Of a DNA stretch of 13,144 nt, positions 6,707-12,493 are shown in pieces. This stretch comes from Anaerolineae bacterium (GTDB lineage: Bacteria; Chloroflexota; Anaerolineae; 4572-78; NAK82). Within the stretch, counting starts at the first letter, position 1. Each line of letters starts with the position of its first letter. The DNA lies in contig JAUVPY010000017.1 of the NCBI GenBank assembly GCA_030598425.1, positions 1 to 13,144 on the forward strand, in the 5' to 3' direction. A program made the translations under genes and the position numbers. The notes beneath the pieces were generated by a model that saw nothing but the letters and a program-made list of their open reading frames with translations, did not search any database and was not told the DNA's origin.

Positions 6707-7225
6707 GTGAGTAATCTTCGTGTGGTAGCGGACCTGATGAGCATTGCTGGCCGGACGGCTCCCAAATCGGCGGGTCAGGACTACGTGGTCATCCGCATTA
6801 TCGAGGACGACGAGGTCCAGGCCTTGGGTGAGAAGATGGCTGAGTATGGCGAACGCACCGGCAAGAAGGACTTCGACCGCGATGGAAGGAACGTAACAGA
6901 TTCAGACGCGGTGGTTCTGATTGGCATCAACGATGCCAAATCCGTCAATCTGGATTGCGGCGCCTGTGGGGCTGAGACTTGCGAAGCGCTCCTCATAAAC
7001 AGCCATGAGGGCGAGTTCCGCGGTCCTCAATGTGCTTTTCGCCTGCTGGATATGGGCATTGCCCTGGGATCAGCGGTGAAGACTGCCGGCATCCTCAACG
7101 TGGACAACCGGATTATGTACCGCGCCGGGGTAGTGGCGCGAGAAATGGAACTCATTGATGCCGATTTCGTTATGGGCATCCCACTATCGGCCACGGGGAA
7201 GAGCATATACTTCGACCGCAAATAA
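6707..7225 (+). CDS. DUF2148 ferredoxin-domain protein
   Basis: The product is 172 residues from a GTG preceded by AAGGAG (6694-6699) at a spacing of 7. Four cysteines, Cys84, Cys87, Cys92 and Cys109, form a CX2CX4CX16C pattern in the segment DCGACGAETC followed by PQCAF, the signature of the DUF2148/COG4739 family and consistent with a 4Fe-4S cluster. The length is about usual for the family and no signal peptide is seen, so it should be cytoplasmic. Function is unknown; electron transfer is an inference. It starts 38 bases after the propeller gene with no terminator between them, so it may be the last gene of that transcript even though its product is soluble. A perfect palindrome follows its stop and separates it from the MttB-like gene. 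Confidence 0.88.
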   Translation: MSNLRVVADLMSIAGRTAPKSAGQDYVVIRIIEDDEVQALGEKMAEYGERTGKKDFDRDGRNVTDSDAVVLIGINDAKSVNLDCGACGAETCEALLINSHEGEFRGPQCAFRLLDMGIALGSAVKTAGILNVDNRIMYRAGVVAREMELIDADFVMGIPLSATGKSIYFDRK

Positions 7226-7258
7226 GCTGCCAGCGGCGGATTGGACGCCTGAAAGGGG

Positions 7259-7284
7259 CAGGCCGGCTCCTAGGAGCCGGCCTG
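7259..7284. terminator. 26-nt perfect palindrome, probable hairpin terminator without a clear U-tract
   Basis: The half-site CAGGCCGGCTCCT is followed directly by its exact reverse complement. As RNA it would form an 11-bp GC-rich stem with a CUAG tetraloop. The bases after it (TTACAT) are not a run of T on either strand, so intrinsic termination would be imperfect. It lies between the DUF2148 stop and the MttB-like start and could instead be a protein-binding site or an mRNA-stabilising hairpin. Confidence 0.55.
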
Positions 7285-7342
7285 TTACATGGGGAAGGCG
7301 AAAGATATAGGACAGCGAAAATGCGGGTATACCTATTCTGGT

Positions 7343-7347
7343 GGAGG
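7343..7347 (+). promoter_or_regulatory. Ribosome binding site that decides the start of the MttB-like gene
   Basis: GGAGG lies 5 bases before the ATG at 7353. An in-frame GTG at 7341 overlaps this site and so cannot be served by it, which makes 7353 the better start. Confidence 0.8.
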
Positions 7348-7352
7348 TCAAA

Positions 7353-8789
7353 ATGAGACGTGTTTCGAGGCTTAGGTCCAGGGTGGAATTCCTTTCCCCT
7401 ACGGATTTGGATCTGATCCACACCAGTACTATGCAGGTTCTGAGCGAAGTAGGTGTGGTGGTGCCAGTGAGTCAGGCCCTGGAGGTCTTCAAAAAACACG
7501 GGATCAGAGTAGATGGCCAGCGAGTGCACCTGGACGAAGCCAGGCTGATGGATGCTATAGCCAACGCTCCTTCCGAGTTCACGATCCGCGCGCGTGACCC
7601 GCAACGCAGCGTGGTGGTCGGGCGTAAGCAGCACGTCTTCGTGCCCGGCTACGGGGCGCCCTTCATCATGGAACCCGACGGCACGACCCGCCCAGGCACC
7701 CTGCAGGACTATGAGAACTTGACACGGCTGGCGGATGCCTTGCCCAACATGGATATGAGCGGCCATATGCTTGTTGAGCCCGGCGACGTGCCACCGCTGC
7801 GGGCTCACCTGTTCACCCTCCGCGCCAGCATGGTCAATTCCAGCAAGCCATTTATGGGCAGCGTGTACGGTGTACAAGGCGCACGTGCAGGTCTGGAGAT
7901 GGCCGGAATTCTGTTTGGTGGTCAGGCCTCCATCAGAGAACAACCGGTGATGATCTCGTTGATCAACACACTTAGCCCCCTCGGCTTCAGCGTGGAGCCG
8001 ATAGAAGCGTTGATGGAATATGCTCATTGGCGCCAACCGCTGCTCGTGACTGGGTATCCCAACGCAGGGGTTAGCGGGCCGGTGACCATCGCTGGTAGCT
8101 TGATCGTGGCAAACGCCGAGGTATTAACCGCGATCGTCCTCGTCCAGCTCATCAGCCCCGGCACGCCGGTAATATATGGCGGAACCGGCTCGGCCGGAGA
8201 TATGCGGACGGCCAACGTAACCAATGGCAGCCCCGAGGGGTCAATCTTCACTGCCTGCGCAGCACAGTTGGCTCGTTACTACGAGCTGCCGTCGCGTTCC
8301 GGCGGGTGTTTGACCGATTCTCACCTGCCCGACGCCCAAGCGGGCCTGGAGTCGATGATGACGATGCTTACCGCGGTCCAGAGTGGGATCAACTTTGTCC
8401 TTCACGCGGGGGGCATGCTCAGTTCCTTCCTAACCGTGTCCTACGAGAAAATGATGATTGACGACGAGATTTGCGGTATGGTTCGCCGTTTTGAAGATGG
8501 TTTTGGGCTTGAGGATGTTGACCTGGCTTTGGATGTGATAGCCAATGTGGGGCCGGGCGGCAACTTTTTGACAGAATCTCACACGGTCGACCGGTTTCGG
8601 ACCGAGCTCTATTTACCCCGCCTCGCCAACCGGAACAACCTAAGTCGCTGGCAGGCGCAAGGGCAACCGACCATGGCCGATTTAGCCCGGGATCGTTGGC
8701 AGAATGTGCTAGCAGCCCACGCAGCTCCTACCCCGGACGCCGCCACCATGGCCCTTCTCGACCGCTATGTGGAGACGCACACCGTATGA
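7353..8789 (+). CDS. MttB-superfamily (trimethylamine methyltransferase-like) protein without pyrrolysine
   Basis: The 478-residue product matches the MttB/COG5598 superfamily along its whole length: the N-terminal segment LIHTSTMQVLSEVGV, the middle SPLGFSVEP and GTPVIYGG segments, the conserved DAQAGLESM stretch and the C-terminal THTVDRFR-like part. Founding archaeal members use pyrrolysine encoded by an in-frame UAG; none occurs here, so this belongs with the non-pyrrolysine members, some of which demethylate quaternary amines such as glycine betaine, proline betaine or carnitine by passing the methyl to a corrinoid protein. The substrate cannot be read from sequence. No corrinoid protein, reductive activator or methyl acceptor gene is in the window. 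The gene starts 127 bases after the DUF2148 stop, beyond the palindrome, so it probably has its own promoter, although I see no convincing one. Confidence 0.9.
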   Translation: MRRVSRLRSRVEFLSPTDLDLIHTSTMQVLSEVGVVVPVSQALEVFKKHGIRVDGQRVHLDEARLMDAIANAPSEFTIRARDPQRSVVVGRKQHVFVPGYGAPFIMEPDGTTRPGTLQDYENLTRLADALPNMDMSGHMLVEPGDVPPLRAHLFTLRASMVNSSKPFMGSVYGVQGARAGLEMAGILFGGQASIREQPVMISLINTLSPLGFSVEPIEALMEYAHWRQPLLVTGYPNAGVSGPVTIAGSLIVANAEVLTAIVLVQLISPGTPVIYGGTGSAGDMRTANVTNGSPEGSIFTACAAQLARYYELPSRSGGCLTDSHLPDAQAGLESMMTMLTAVQSGINFVLHAGGMLSSFLTVSYEKMMIDDEICGMVRRFEDGFGLEDVDLALDVIANVGPGGNFLTESHTVDRFRTELYLPRLANRNNLSRWQAQGQPTMADLARDRWQNVLAAHAAPTPDAATMALLDRYVETHTV

Positions 8790-8803
8790 TAATGGTGCGG
8801 ATA

Positions 8804-8884
8804 AAAGACACTCACGTACCATTCGGCGGCTTCCCGTTGATCGGGCACAAAGAGTTCTACGTGGTCGATCCGCACGAGGTCAAC
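8804..8884 (-). pseudogene. Amino-terminal stub of a second VOC-family (glyoxalase-like) gene
   Basis: Read on the minus strand, this short stretch encodes RIDHVELFVPDQREAAEWY and SVF, the standard first beta strand and helix of a vicinal-oxygen-chelate protein, including the metal-ligand-position His. A GTG at 8875-8873 could be its start. The similarity stops after about 25 codons; the frame then runs into the antisense of the MttB-like 3' end (stop at 8789), so the rest of the gene is missing. It lies about 50 bases downstream of the intact VOC gene on the same strand. Confidence 0.65.
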
Positions 8885-8936
8885 CTGTAACGGCCCGAGG
8901 TCGTTGTGGTTTTGACTTGGGAACGCGCTCGATACA

Positions 8937-9320
8937 TCACTTTGCGTCTGGATCGGACGCCATGAGACCAAGCAGGTTGCCCTCGGTATCTTTGCAGTAG
9001 GCCAACCAGCCCACGCCGGGAACGGCCATTTTGGGCACGGCCACGCTTCCGCCCCCCCGAGTGACCTTTTCGACATACTCGTCAACCGAAGGTACGTCAA
9101 CGGTACACACGTAGGCAATCACAGCCTGCCCATCAATCTCCCCCTGGCGTTGCATCAAACCGCCGTTGATCCCCGGCTCGTCGTCAGGGCCGGTCGTGAT
9201 CAGCCAATAATCCTGCGGGCCTTCCCATTTCACCAGTTCCCAGCCAAATACTTCGCGATAGAACTTGACGGCTCTTTCTGGATTGTCGGCATGGACTTCA
9301 AAGTGAACGACACGAGGCAT
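8937..9320 (-). CDS. VOC-family protein (glyoxalase/bleomycin-resistance/dioxygenase superfamily)
   Basis: The 127-residue product has the usual one-module length and layout of a VOC protein: VVHFEVHADNPERAVKFYREVFGW at the start with a candidate metal-ligand His6, then WLITTGPDDEPGINGGL, and at the end a second beta-alpha unit with YCKDTEGNLLGLMA, in which Glu is at the expected ligand position. It is cytoplasmic. The family includes glyoxalase I, epimerases, dioxygenases and antibiotic-binding proteins; the short form resembles the COG3324 group, whose substrates are mostly unknown. The ATG at 9320 is preceded on the minus strand by AAGGA at a suitable distance. It is transcribed against the MttB-like gene and is followed by a truncated VOC copy. 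Confidence 0.88.
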   Translation of the reverse strand: MPRVVHFEVHADNPERAVKFYREVFGWELVKWEGPQDYWLITTGPDDEPGINGGLMQRQGEIDGQAVIAYVCTVDVPSVDEYVEKVTRGGGSVAVPKMAVPGVGWLAYCKDTEGNLLGLMASDPDAK

Positions 9321-9756
9321 TTAAATTATCCTTTTCGTACTATTGATCCTCGGGTTGATAATGGAACGTTTTGCACCAAAATTGAGTATGCCTGAACGGC
9401 AAAGTGTTCCTTTACCAACGCAAAGATCAATAAGTATTTTGATGACAAGCGATAATTTCAGTCGGGGCGACATTCAGGTCTGGTCGTGGTCGAAGTGCCT
9501 GCGACAGCAGGTGAAGAAGGAATTGGAGAAAGAGGATTATCTTTATCGCTCGACCACATCATATCACGCTTTCCAGCCGGTGTCAACTAAGTCGAAGGTA
9601 CGGGGTGCAGAGCTGGTGCACAGTCGCCTGACAAACCCGAGACTACTTTGCACCAGCCCTGCTAACCTAGAGTGACGCCTTCCCAACCATTGACAGACGA
9701 AGCGACTTCAGACTTATTTCAGATTCTTCATAAAATTTATCTCTTTTGTGAAATCA
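9321..9756. other. Gene-poor stretch with no supportable coding region
   Basis: The longest open frame here (TTG at 9343 to 9675, plus strand, 110 codons) lacks a ribosome binding site, has no recognisable domain and has a composition unlike neighbouring genes, so I do not call it. The stretch holds one inverted repeat at 9612-9657 and an AT-rich tail (about 9715-9790) that leads into a promoter candidate. Confidence 0.5.
9612..9657. repeat. Imperfect long hairpin in the gene-poor stretch
   Basis: GCTGGTGCA (9612-9620) and TGCACCAGC (9649-9657) are perfect 9-bp inverted copies. AGTC (9622-9625) and GACT (9641-9644) inside them could extend the stem. GGTGCA also occurs as a direct repeat at 9604-9609. 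There is no T-run after it on either strand. Confidence 0.5.
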
Positions 9757-9786
9757 TTGACAAATATGCTGTGAATGTGATAAGAT
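9757..9786 (+). promoter_or_regulatory. Candidate promoter for the Tat-exported DUF362 gene
   Basis: TTGACA (9757-9762), an 18-base spacer and TAAGAT (9781-9786) preceded by TGA, an extended -10 feature, lie in an AT-rich stretch. The predicted start near 9793 would give a leader of about 240 bases before the ATG at 10035. Confidence 0.5.
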
Positions 9787-9792
9787 AGTAGT

Positions 9793-10034
9793 AGGAATTG
9801 GTGCAGAACGCGCCGGCTGGCTCTGTGGTCAGGTGTAGCTTGGCACTCCAAGTGATGATCGTGGCTTGCCACAGAATACGTGCTGGATTCTGAGCCTATG
9901 GCGTTTTCGGAGTTTGTCGAAGCAGCAGCGTCAGTCCATAACGTGCACCCTGGGATGTCTGCGATGCGCGATGTAGCCTTCGCAGGCCAAAATTGCCATA
10001 ATCGGGCTATCGCTCTGGCTGGAGGTTAGGAGAA
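9793..10034 (+). other. Long leader before the DUF362 gene, with nested inverted repeats
   Basis: The 7-bp pair TCTGTGG (9822-9828) and CCACAGA (9869-9875) encloses a second hairpin, CTTGG (9839-9843) and CCAAG (9848-9852), around a CACT loop. The outer span is 54 bases, too short for a tRNA. No known riboswitch was recognised. The leader ends in GGAGG (10021-10025) and AGGAG (10028-10032) before the ATG. Confidence 0.4.
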
Positions 10035-11333
10035 ATGAACGAGAAGCACATTTTCAGTCGTCGCAAGTTCTTAGTCAGGTCGGCCACCGCGCTGGGAGGC
10101 GCCTTCCTGGCCTGGACCCACCATCTGCTGGGAACGCCGGCCACCCAGGCCCAGGAACCCACTCTCACCCCCCAAGCCTACCTGCCCCTCCTGTTGGGGT
10201 CCGGCGAACCTCGTCCCGAACCTTCCAAACCTCGTGTTGTGCACGTGCGTGATCCGGGCGCCACGGACTGGGACGGGACTGGAATGTTCTACAACGCGGT
10301 GGACCAGGCTACGGTGACCAACATGGTACACGCCGGCTTGCAGCTTCTCACCGGTCACGAGACGTGGTCTGACATCTGGAATGCCCTATTTGAACGCGCC
10401 CACCCCAACGGATACTCGGCCGGGCAAAAGATCGCCGTCAAGGTCAATCTAAACATGAGCCAGGATTGCGAGAGCCACGGCAATATCATCGACGCGCTCC
10501 CCCAACCCGTGCTAGGTATGATCTCCGGTATGGTTGCGGCCGGGGTTCAGCCCGGCGACGTCATCGTCTACGACTCAATTCGAGTCCCAACCCGTTACCT
10601 GCGCGACCCAATCTGGGCTGTCTATCCCGAGGTGAAGTTCCTGGGCGCCGTGCCGGGCACCAGTCCGTGTCGGGACGTCATTGCCCCTAGCTACGGAGTT
10701 GATCCCAGCCTCACCGTCGGTTTCAACGACCCGGATGGCAACATTAGCGACCGCCAACTGGCTGACGTCCTGTATGAGGCAACGTACCTGGTCAACATGC
10801 CCATCATAAAGGCCCACAGCGGCCAGGACGGCAATCCCGTGACGCTCAACTTCAAGAACCACTATGGTAGCATAGACTATATCGTCCGCGCTGGAGACAC
10901 CTACCTCCACGACTACATTATGAACAGCACTTCTCTGTACCAGCCCACGTACAGCCCCTTGGTGGACATCTGGCTCAACCCCAACGTCCGGGACAAGACG
11001 ATCCTCGTCCTGGGCGACGGGTTGTACGGCGGTACCTCTTGGGGCAGCCCGCCCATCCAGTCCTGGGACATCTTCGGCGGCGACGCGTGCAACAGTCTCT
11101 TCTTCGGGACCGACCCGGTGGCCACCGACTGCGTGATGGCCGACTTGATCGTCACTGAGGACGACAGGGTCACCCGGGAGCACACGTACGATTACCTCTT
11201 CTGTGCCCAGGAGGCGGGGCTAGGCACCTGCGAGGGGACGCGGGACGATCCGGGCGGCGAACCGTTGCAGACGCCCTACGGCAGCGGCTATCAGGATATT
11301 GAGTACGTTCGTATGGACCTGGGCAGCGGATAG
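10035..11333 (+). CDS. Tat-exported DUF362 family protein
   Basis: The 432-residue product begins with a twin-arginine signal: SRRKFLV (8-14), a hydrophobic core (about 17-35) and a likely cleavage after ATQA at residue 39. Directly after it come Pro/Thr residues and YLPLLL (49-54), a stretch I associate with secreted Chloroflexota proteins. The body matches DUF362 (PF04015): RVVHVRDPGA at the start, GQKIAVKVNLN in the middle, NMPIIKAHSGQDG, NFKNHYGS, and GTDPVATDCVMADLI near the end. DUF362 is found alone or with ferredoxin domains; no CX2CX2C ferredoxin motif is present here, so this is the stand-alone form. Tat export suggests it folds, perhaps with a cofactor, before leaving the cytoplasm. 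The reaction is unknown. It is a single-gene unit with its own candidate promoter. Confidence 0.88.
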   Translation: MNEKHIFSRRKFLVRSATALGGAFLAWTHHLLGTPATQAQEPTLTPQAYLPLLLGSGEPRPEPSKPRVVHVRDPGATDWDGTGMFYNAVDQATVTNMVHAGLQLLTGHETWSDIWNALFERAHPNGYSAGQKIAVKVNLNMSQDCESHGNIIDALPQPVLGMISGMVAAGVQPGDVIVYDSIRVPTRYLRDPIWAVYPEVKFLGAVPGTSPCRDVIAPSYGVDPSLTVGFNDPDGNISDRQLADVLYEATYLVNMPIIKAHSGQDGNPVTLNFKNHYGSIDYIVRAGDTYLHDYIMNSTSLYQPTYSPLVDIWLNPNVRDKTILVLGDGLYGGTSWGSPPIQSWDIFGGDACNSLFFGTDPVATDCVMADLIVTEDDRVTREHTYDYLFCAQEAGLGTCEGTRDDPGGEPLQTPYGSGYQDIEYVRMDLGSG

Positions 11334-11385
11334 CTAACACATAAGCAGATGAGGGACACACAGGTCGTAGGTTACAGAAGAGTCG

Positions 11386-11394
11386 TGGTATAAT
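11386..11394 (+). promoter_or_regulatory. Extended -10 promoter of the polyphosphate kinase gene
   Basis: TGGTATAAT combines a perfect TATAAT (11389-11394) with a TG one base upstream. No good -35 hexamer is seen, as is usual for extended -10 promoters. The predicted start near 11401 would leave about 80 bases before the ATG at 11481. Confidence 0.55.
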
Positions 11395-11470
11395 ACTGGA
11401 AGCCGGCCAATCCAGGGCATATCCAAGCAATCCTGGACGTGTTTGACACCGCCATAGGTCACCCAATAGA

Positions 11471-11475
11471 AAGGA
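11471..11475 (+). promoter_or_regulatory. Ribosome binding site that decides the PPK2 start
   Basis: AAGGA sits 5 bases before the ATG at 11481. The ATG at 11475 overlaps this site, and the GTG at 11439 has no such site, so 11481 is preferred. Confidence 0.65.
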
Positions 11476-11480
11476 TGGAC

Positions 11481-12284
11481 ATGGACCGTTATCGCGCAGG
11501 ACCAGGCACTCGTATGGACTTGAGCCAATGGGACCCGAATGACAAAAGCGCCTTCCCCGTCAAAAAGAAAGAGGGGCGTAAACAGCTTCTGGAACTCAAC
11601 CAGAGGCTGGAAGCGCTACAAGAGCTGCTCTACGCAGAGCACAAACACAAGGTGCTGATCGTCCTCCAAGGCATGGACACCGCCGGCAAGGACGGTACCA
11701 TCCGGCACGTCTTTGAGGGAGTCAACCCGCAAGGGGTGCGGGTGGCCGGTTTCAAGAAACCTACGCCGCAGGAATTGGACCACGATTACTTGTGGCGCGT
11801 ACACAAACAGACGCCCGGCCGGGGCGAGATCGTCATCTTCAACCGCAGCCACTACGAGGACGTTCTGGTGGTGCGTGTCCACAGCCTGGCCCCCCAGGAA
11901 GTATGGTCCAGGCGATACGAGCACATCAACGCCTTCGAGCGCCTGCTGGCGGATGAGGGCACCACCATCCTCAAGTTCTTCCTGCACATTAACCTGGACG
12001 AACAAAGAGAGCGCCTGCAAGCCCGGTTAGATGAACCAGCCAAGCACTGGAAGTTCAATCCCGCGGATCTGGAAGAACGCAAGTTGTGGCCGGAGTACAC
12101 GGCAGCCTACGAGGACGCGCTCAGCAAGACCAGCACCGAGTGGGCGCCCTGGACGGTCGTCCCGGCCAACCGCAAGTGGTATCGCAATCTGGTGGTGGGT
12201 ACGGTCATCGTGGAGACGTTAGAGGCTTTGAATATGCGCCATCCGGAGCCGGATTTTGATCCGGCGGATATCAGGATCGAATGA
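11481..12284 (+). CDS. Polyphosphate kinase 2 family protein (polyphosphate:nucleotide phosphotransferase, class III-like)
   Basis: The 267-residue product carries the PPK2 fold: Walker A GMDTAGKDG (64-72), Walker B region VIFNRSHYEDVL (118-129) and a basic lid-like stretch RLDEPAKHWKF (182-192). The family moves phosphate between polyphosphate and nucleotides in the cytoplasm. Segments such as VNPQGVRVAGFK and APWTVVPANRKWYRN look most like the class III group, members of which can phosphorylate both AMP and ADP from polyphosphate; this subclass is inferred from memory. Length is typical of single-domain PPK2. The start at 11481 gives MDRYRAGPG, a usual N-terminus for the family; starts at 11475 and 11439 (GTG) are possible. 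It has its own promoter and faces the leftward glycosyltransferase, with a large inverted repeat between them. Confidence 0.93.
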   Translation: MDRYRAGPGTRMDLSQWDPNDKSAFPVKKKEGRKQLLELNQRLEALQELLYAEHKHKVLIVLQGMDTAGKDGTIRHVFEGVNPQGVRVAGFKKPTPQELDHDYLWRVHKQTPGRGEIVIFNRSHYEDVLVVRVHSLAPQEVWSRRYEHINAFERLLADEGTTILKFFLHINLDEQRERLQARLDEPAKHWKFNPADLEERKLWPEYTAAYEDALSKTSTEWAPWTVVPANRKWYRNLVVGTVIVETLEALNMRHPEPDFDPADIRIE

Positions 12285-12300
12285 GTGTGAGCGACTGAAA

Positions 12301-12354
12301 CACGAGGGACACAAGAAACACGAAAGCCACGAAAGATACGAAGGGCACGAAAAG
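12301..12354. repeat. Array of six degenerate 9-bp units (consensus CACGAAAGN)
   Basis: From 12301 the sequence divides into units of nine: CACGAGGGA, CACAAGAAA, CACGAAAGC, CACGAAAGA, TACGAAGGG and CACGAAAAG. It begins 16 bases after the PPK2 stop, in non-coding DNA. It forms the left arm of the inverted repeat with the array at 12403-12467. Confidence 0.85.
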
Positions 12355-12422
12355 GGACACGCTCTAGACTGAGACTACTTACCTCCTTAGCGTTCTCCAC
12401 AGTTTCGTGGCTTTCGTGTTTC
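12315..12422. repeat. 20-bp perfect inverted repeat between convergent genes, possible bidirectional terminator
   Basis: The left arm at 12315-12334 (beginning GAAACACGAAAG) is the exact reverse complement of the right arm at 12403-12422, with 68 bases between them. Lying between the stops of the rightward PPK2 gene and the leftward glycosyltransferase gene, the hairpin could end or stabilise both messages. There is no clean U-tract. Confidence 0.75.
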
Positions 12423-12467
12423 CGCCTTCGTGCCTTTCGTGTTTCTACATTCATGCCCTTCGTGTTT
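12403..12467. repeat. Opposite-orientation array of the same 9-bp unit
   Basis: Read on the minus strand this holds CACGAAGGG, CATGAATGT, CACGAAAGG, CACGAAGGC, CACGAAAGC and CACGAAACT, with five-base interruptions (AGAAA and GGAAA) at two points. It is therefore an inverted, more broken version of the array at 12301-12354. Confidence 0.75.
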
Positions 12468-12493
12468 CAACCCACCGGTGGTCCCCACACCGC

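Noticed and set aside
7170..8036. Minus-strand open frame of 288 codons
   Set aside because: It is the reverse of the MttB-like gene and the DUF2148 3' end; its His-rich translation has no recognisable domain.
7353..8789. Pyrrolysine-containing trimethylamine methyltransferase
   Set aside because: No in-frame TAG occurs anywhere in the reading frame, and no pyrrolysine genes are nearby.
8696..8890. Plus-strand frame continuing past the MttB-like stop
   Set aside because: The minus strand of the same bases encodes a clear VOC N-terminus, which explains the open frame.
9343..9675. Plus-strand open frame of 110 codons in the gap after the VOC gene
   Set aside because: A TTG start without ribosome binding site, no recognisable domain, and two later ATGs equally unsupported. 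Chance openness is the simpler reading.
9822..9875. Possible tRNA suggested by a 7-bp outer stem with an inner hairpin
   Set aside because: The span is 54 bases, with no TPsiC-arm sequence and no anticodon arm in the right place.
10575..11183. Minus-strand open frame of 202 codons
   Set aside because: It is antisense to the DUF362 gene, whose family match and Tat signal are clear.
12301..12467. Possible CRISPR array
   Set aside because: The units are 9 bp with no spacers, the arms are inverted to each other, and there are no cas genes.
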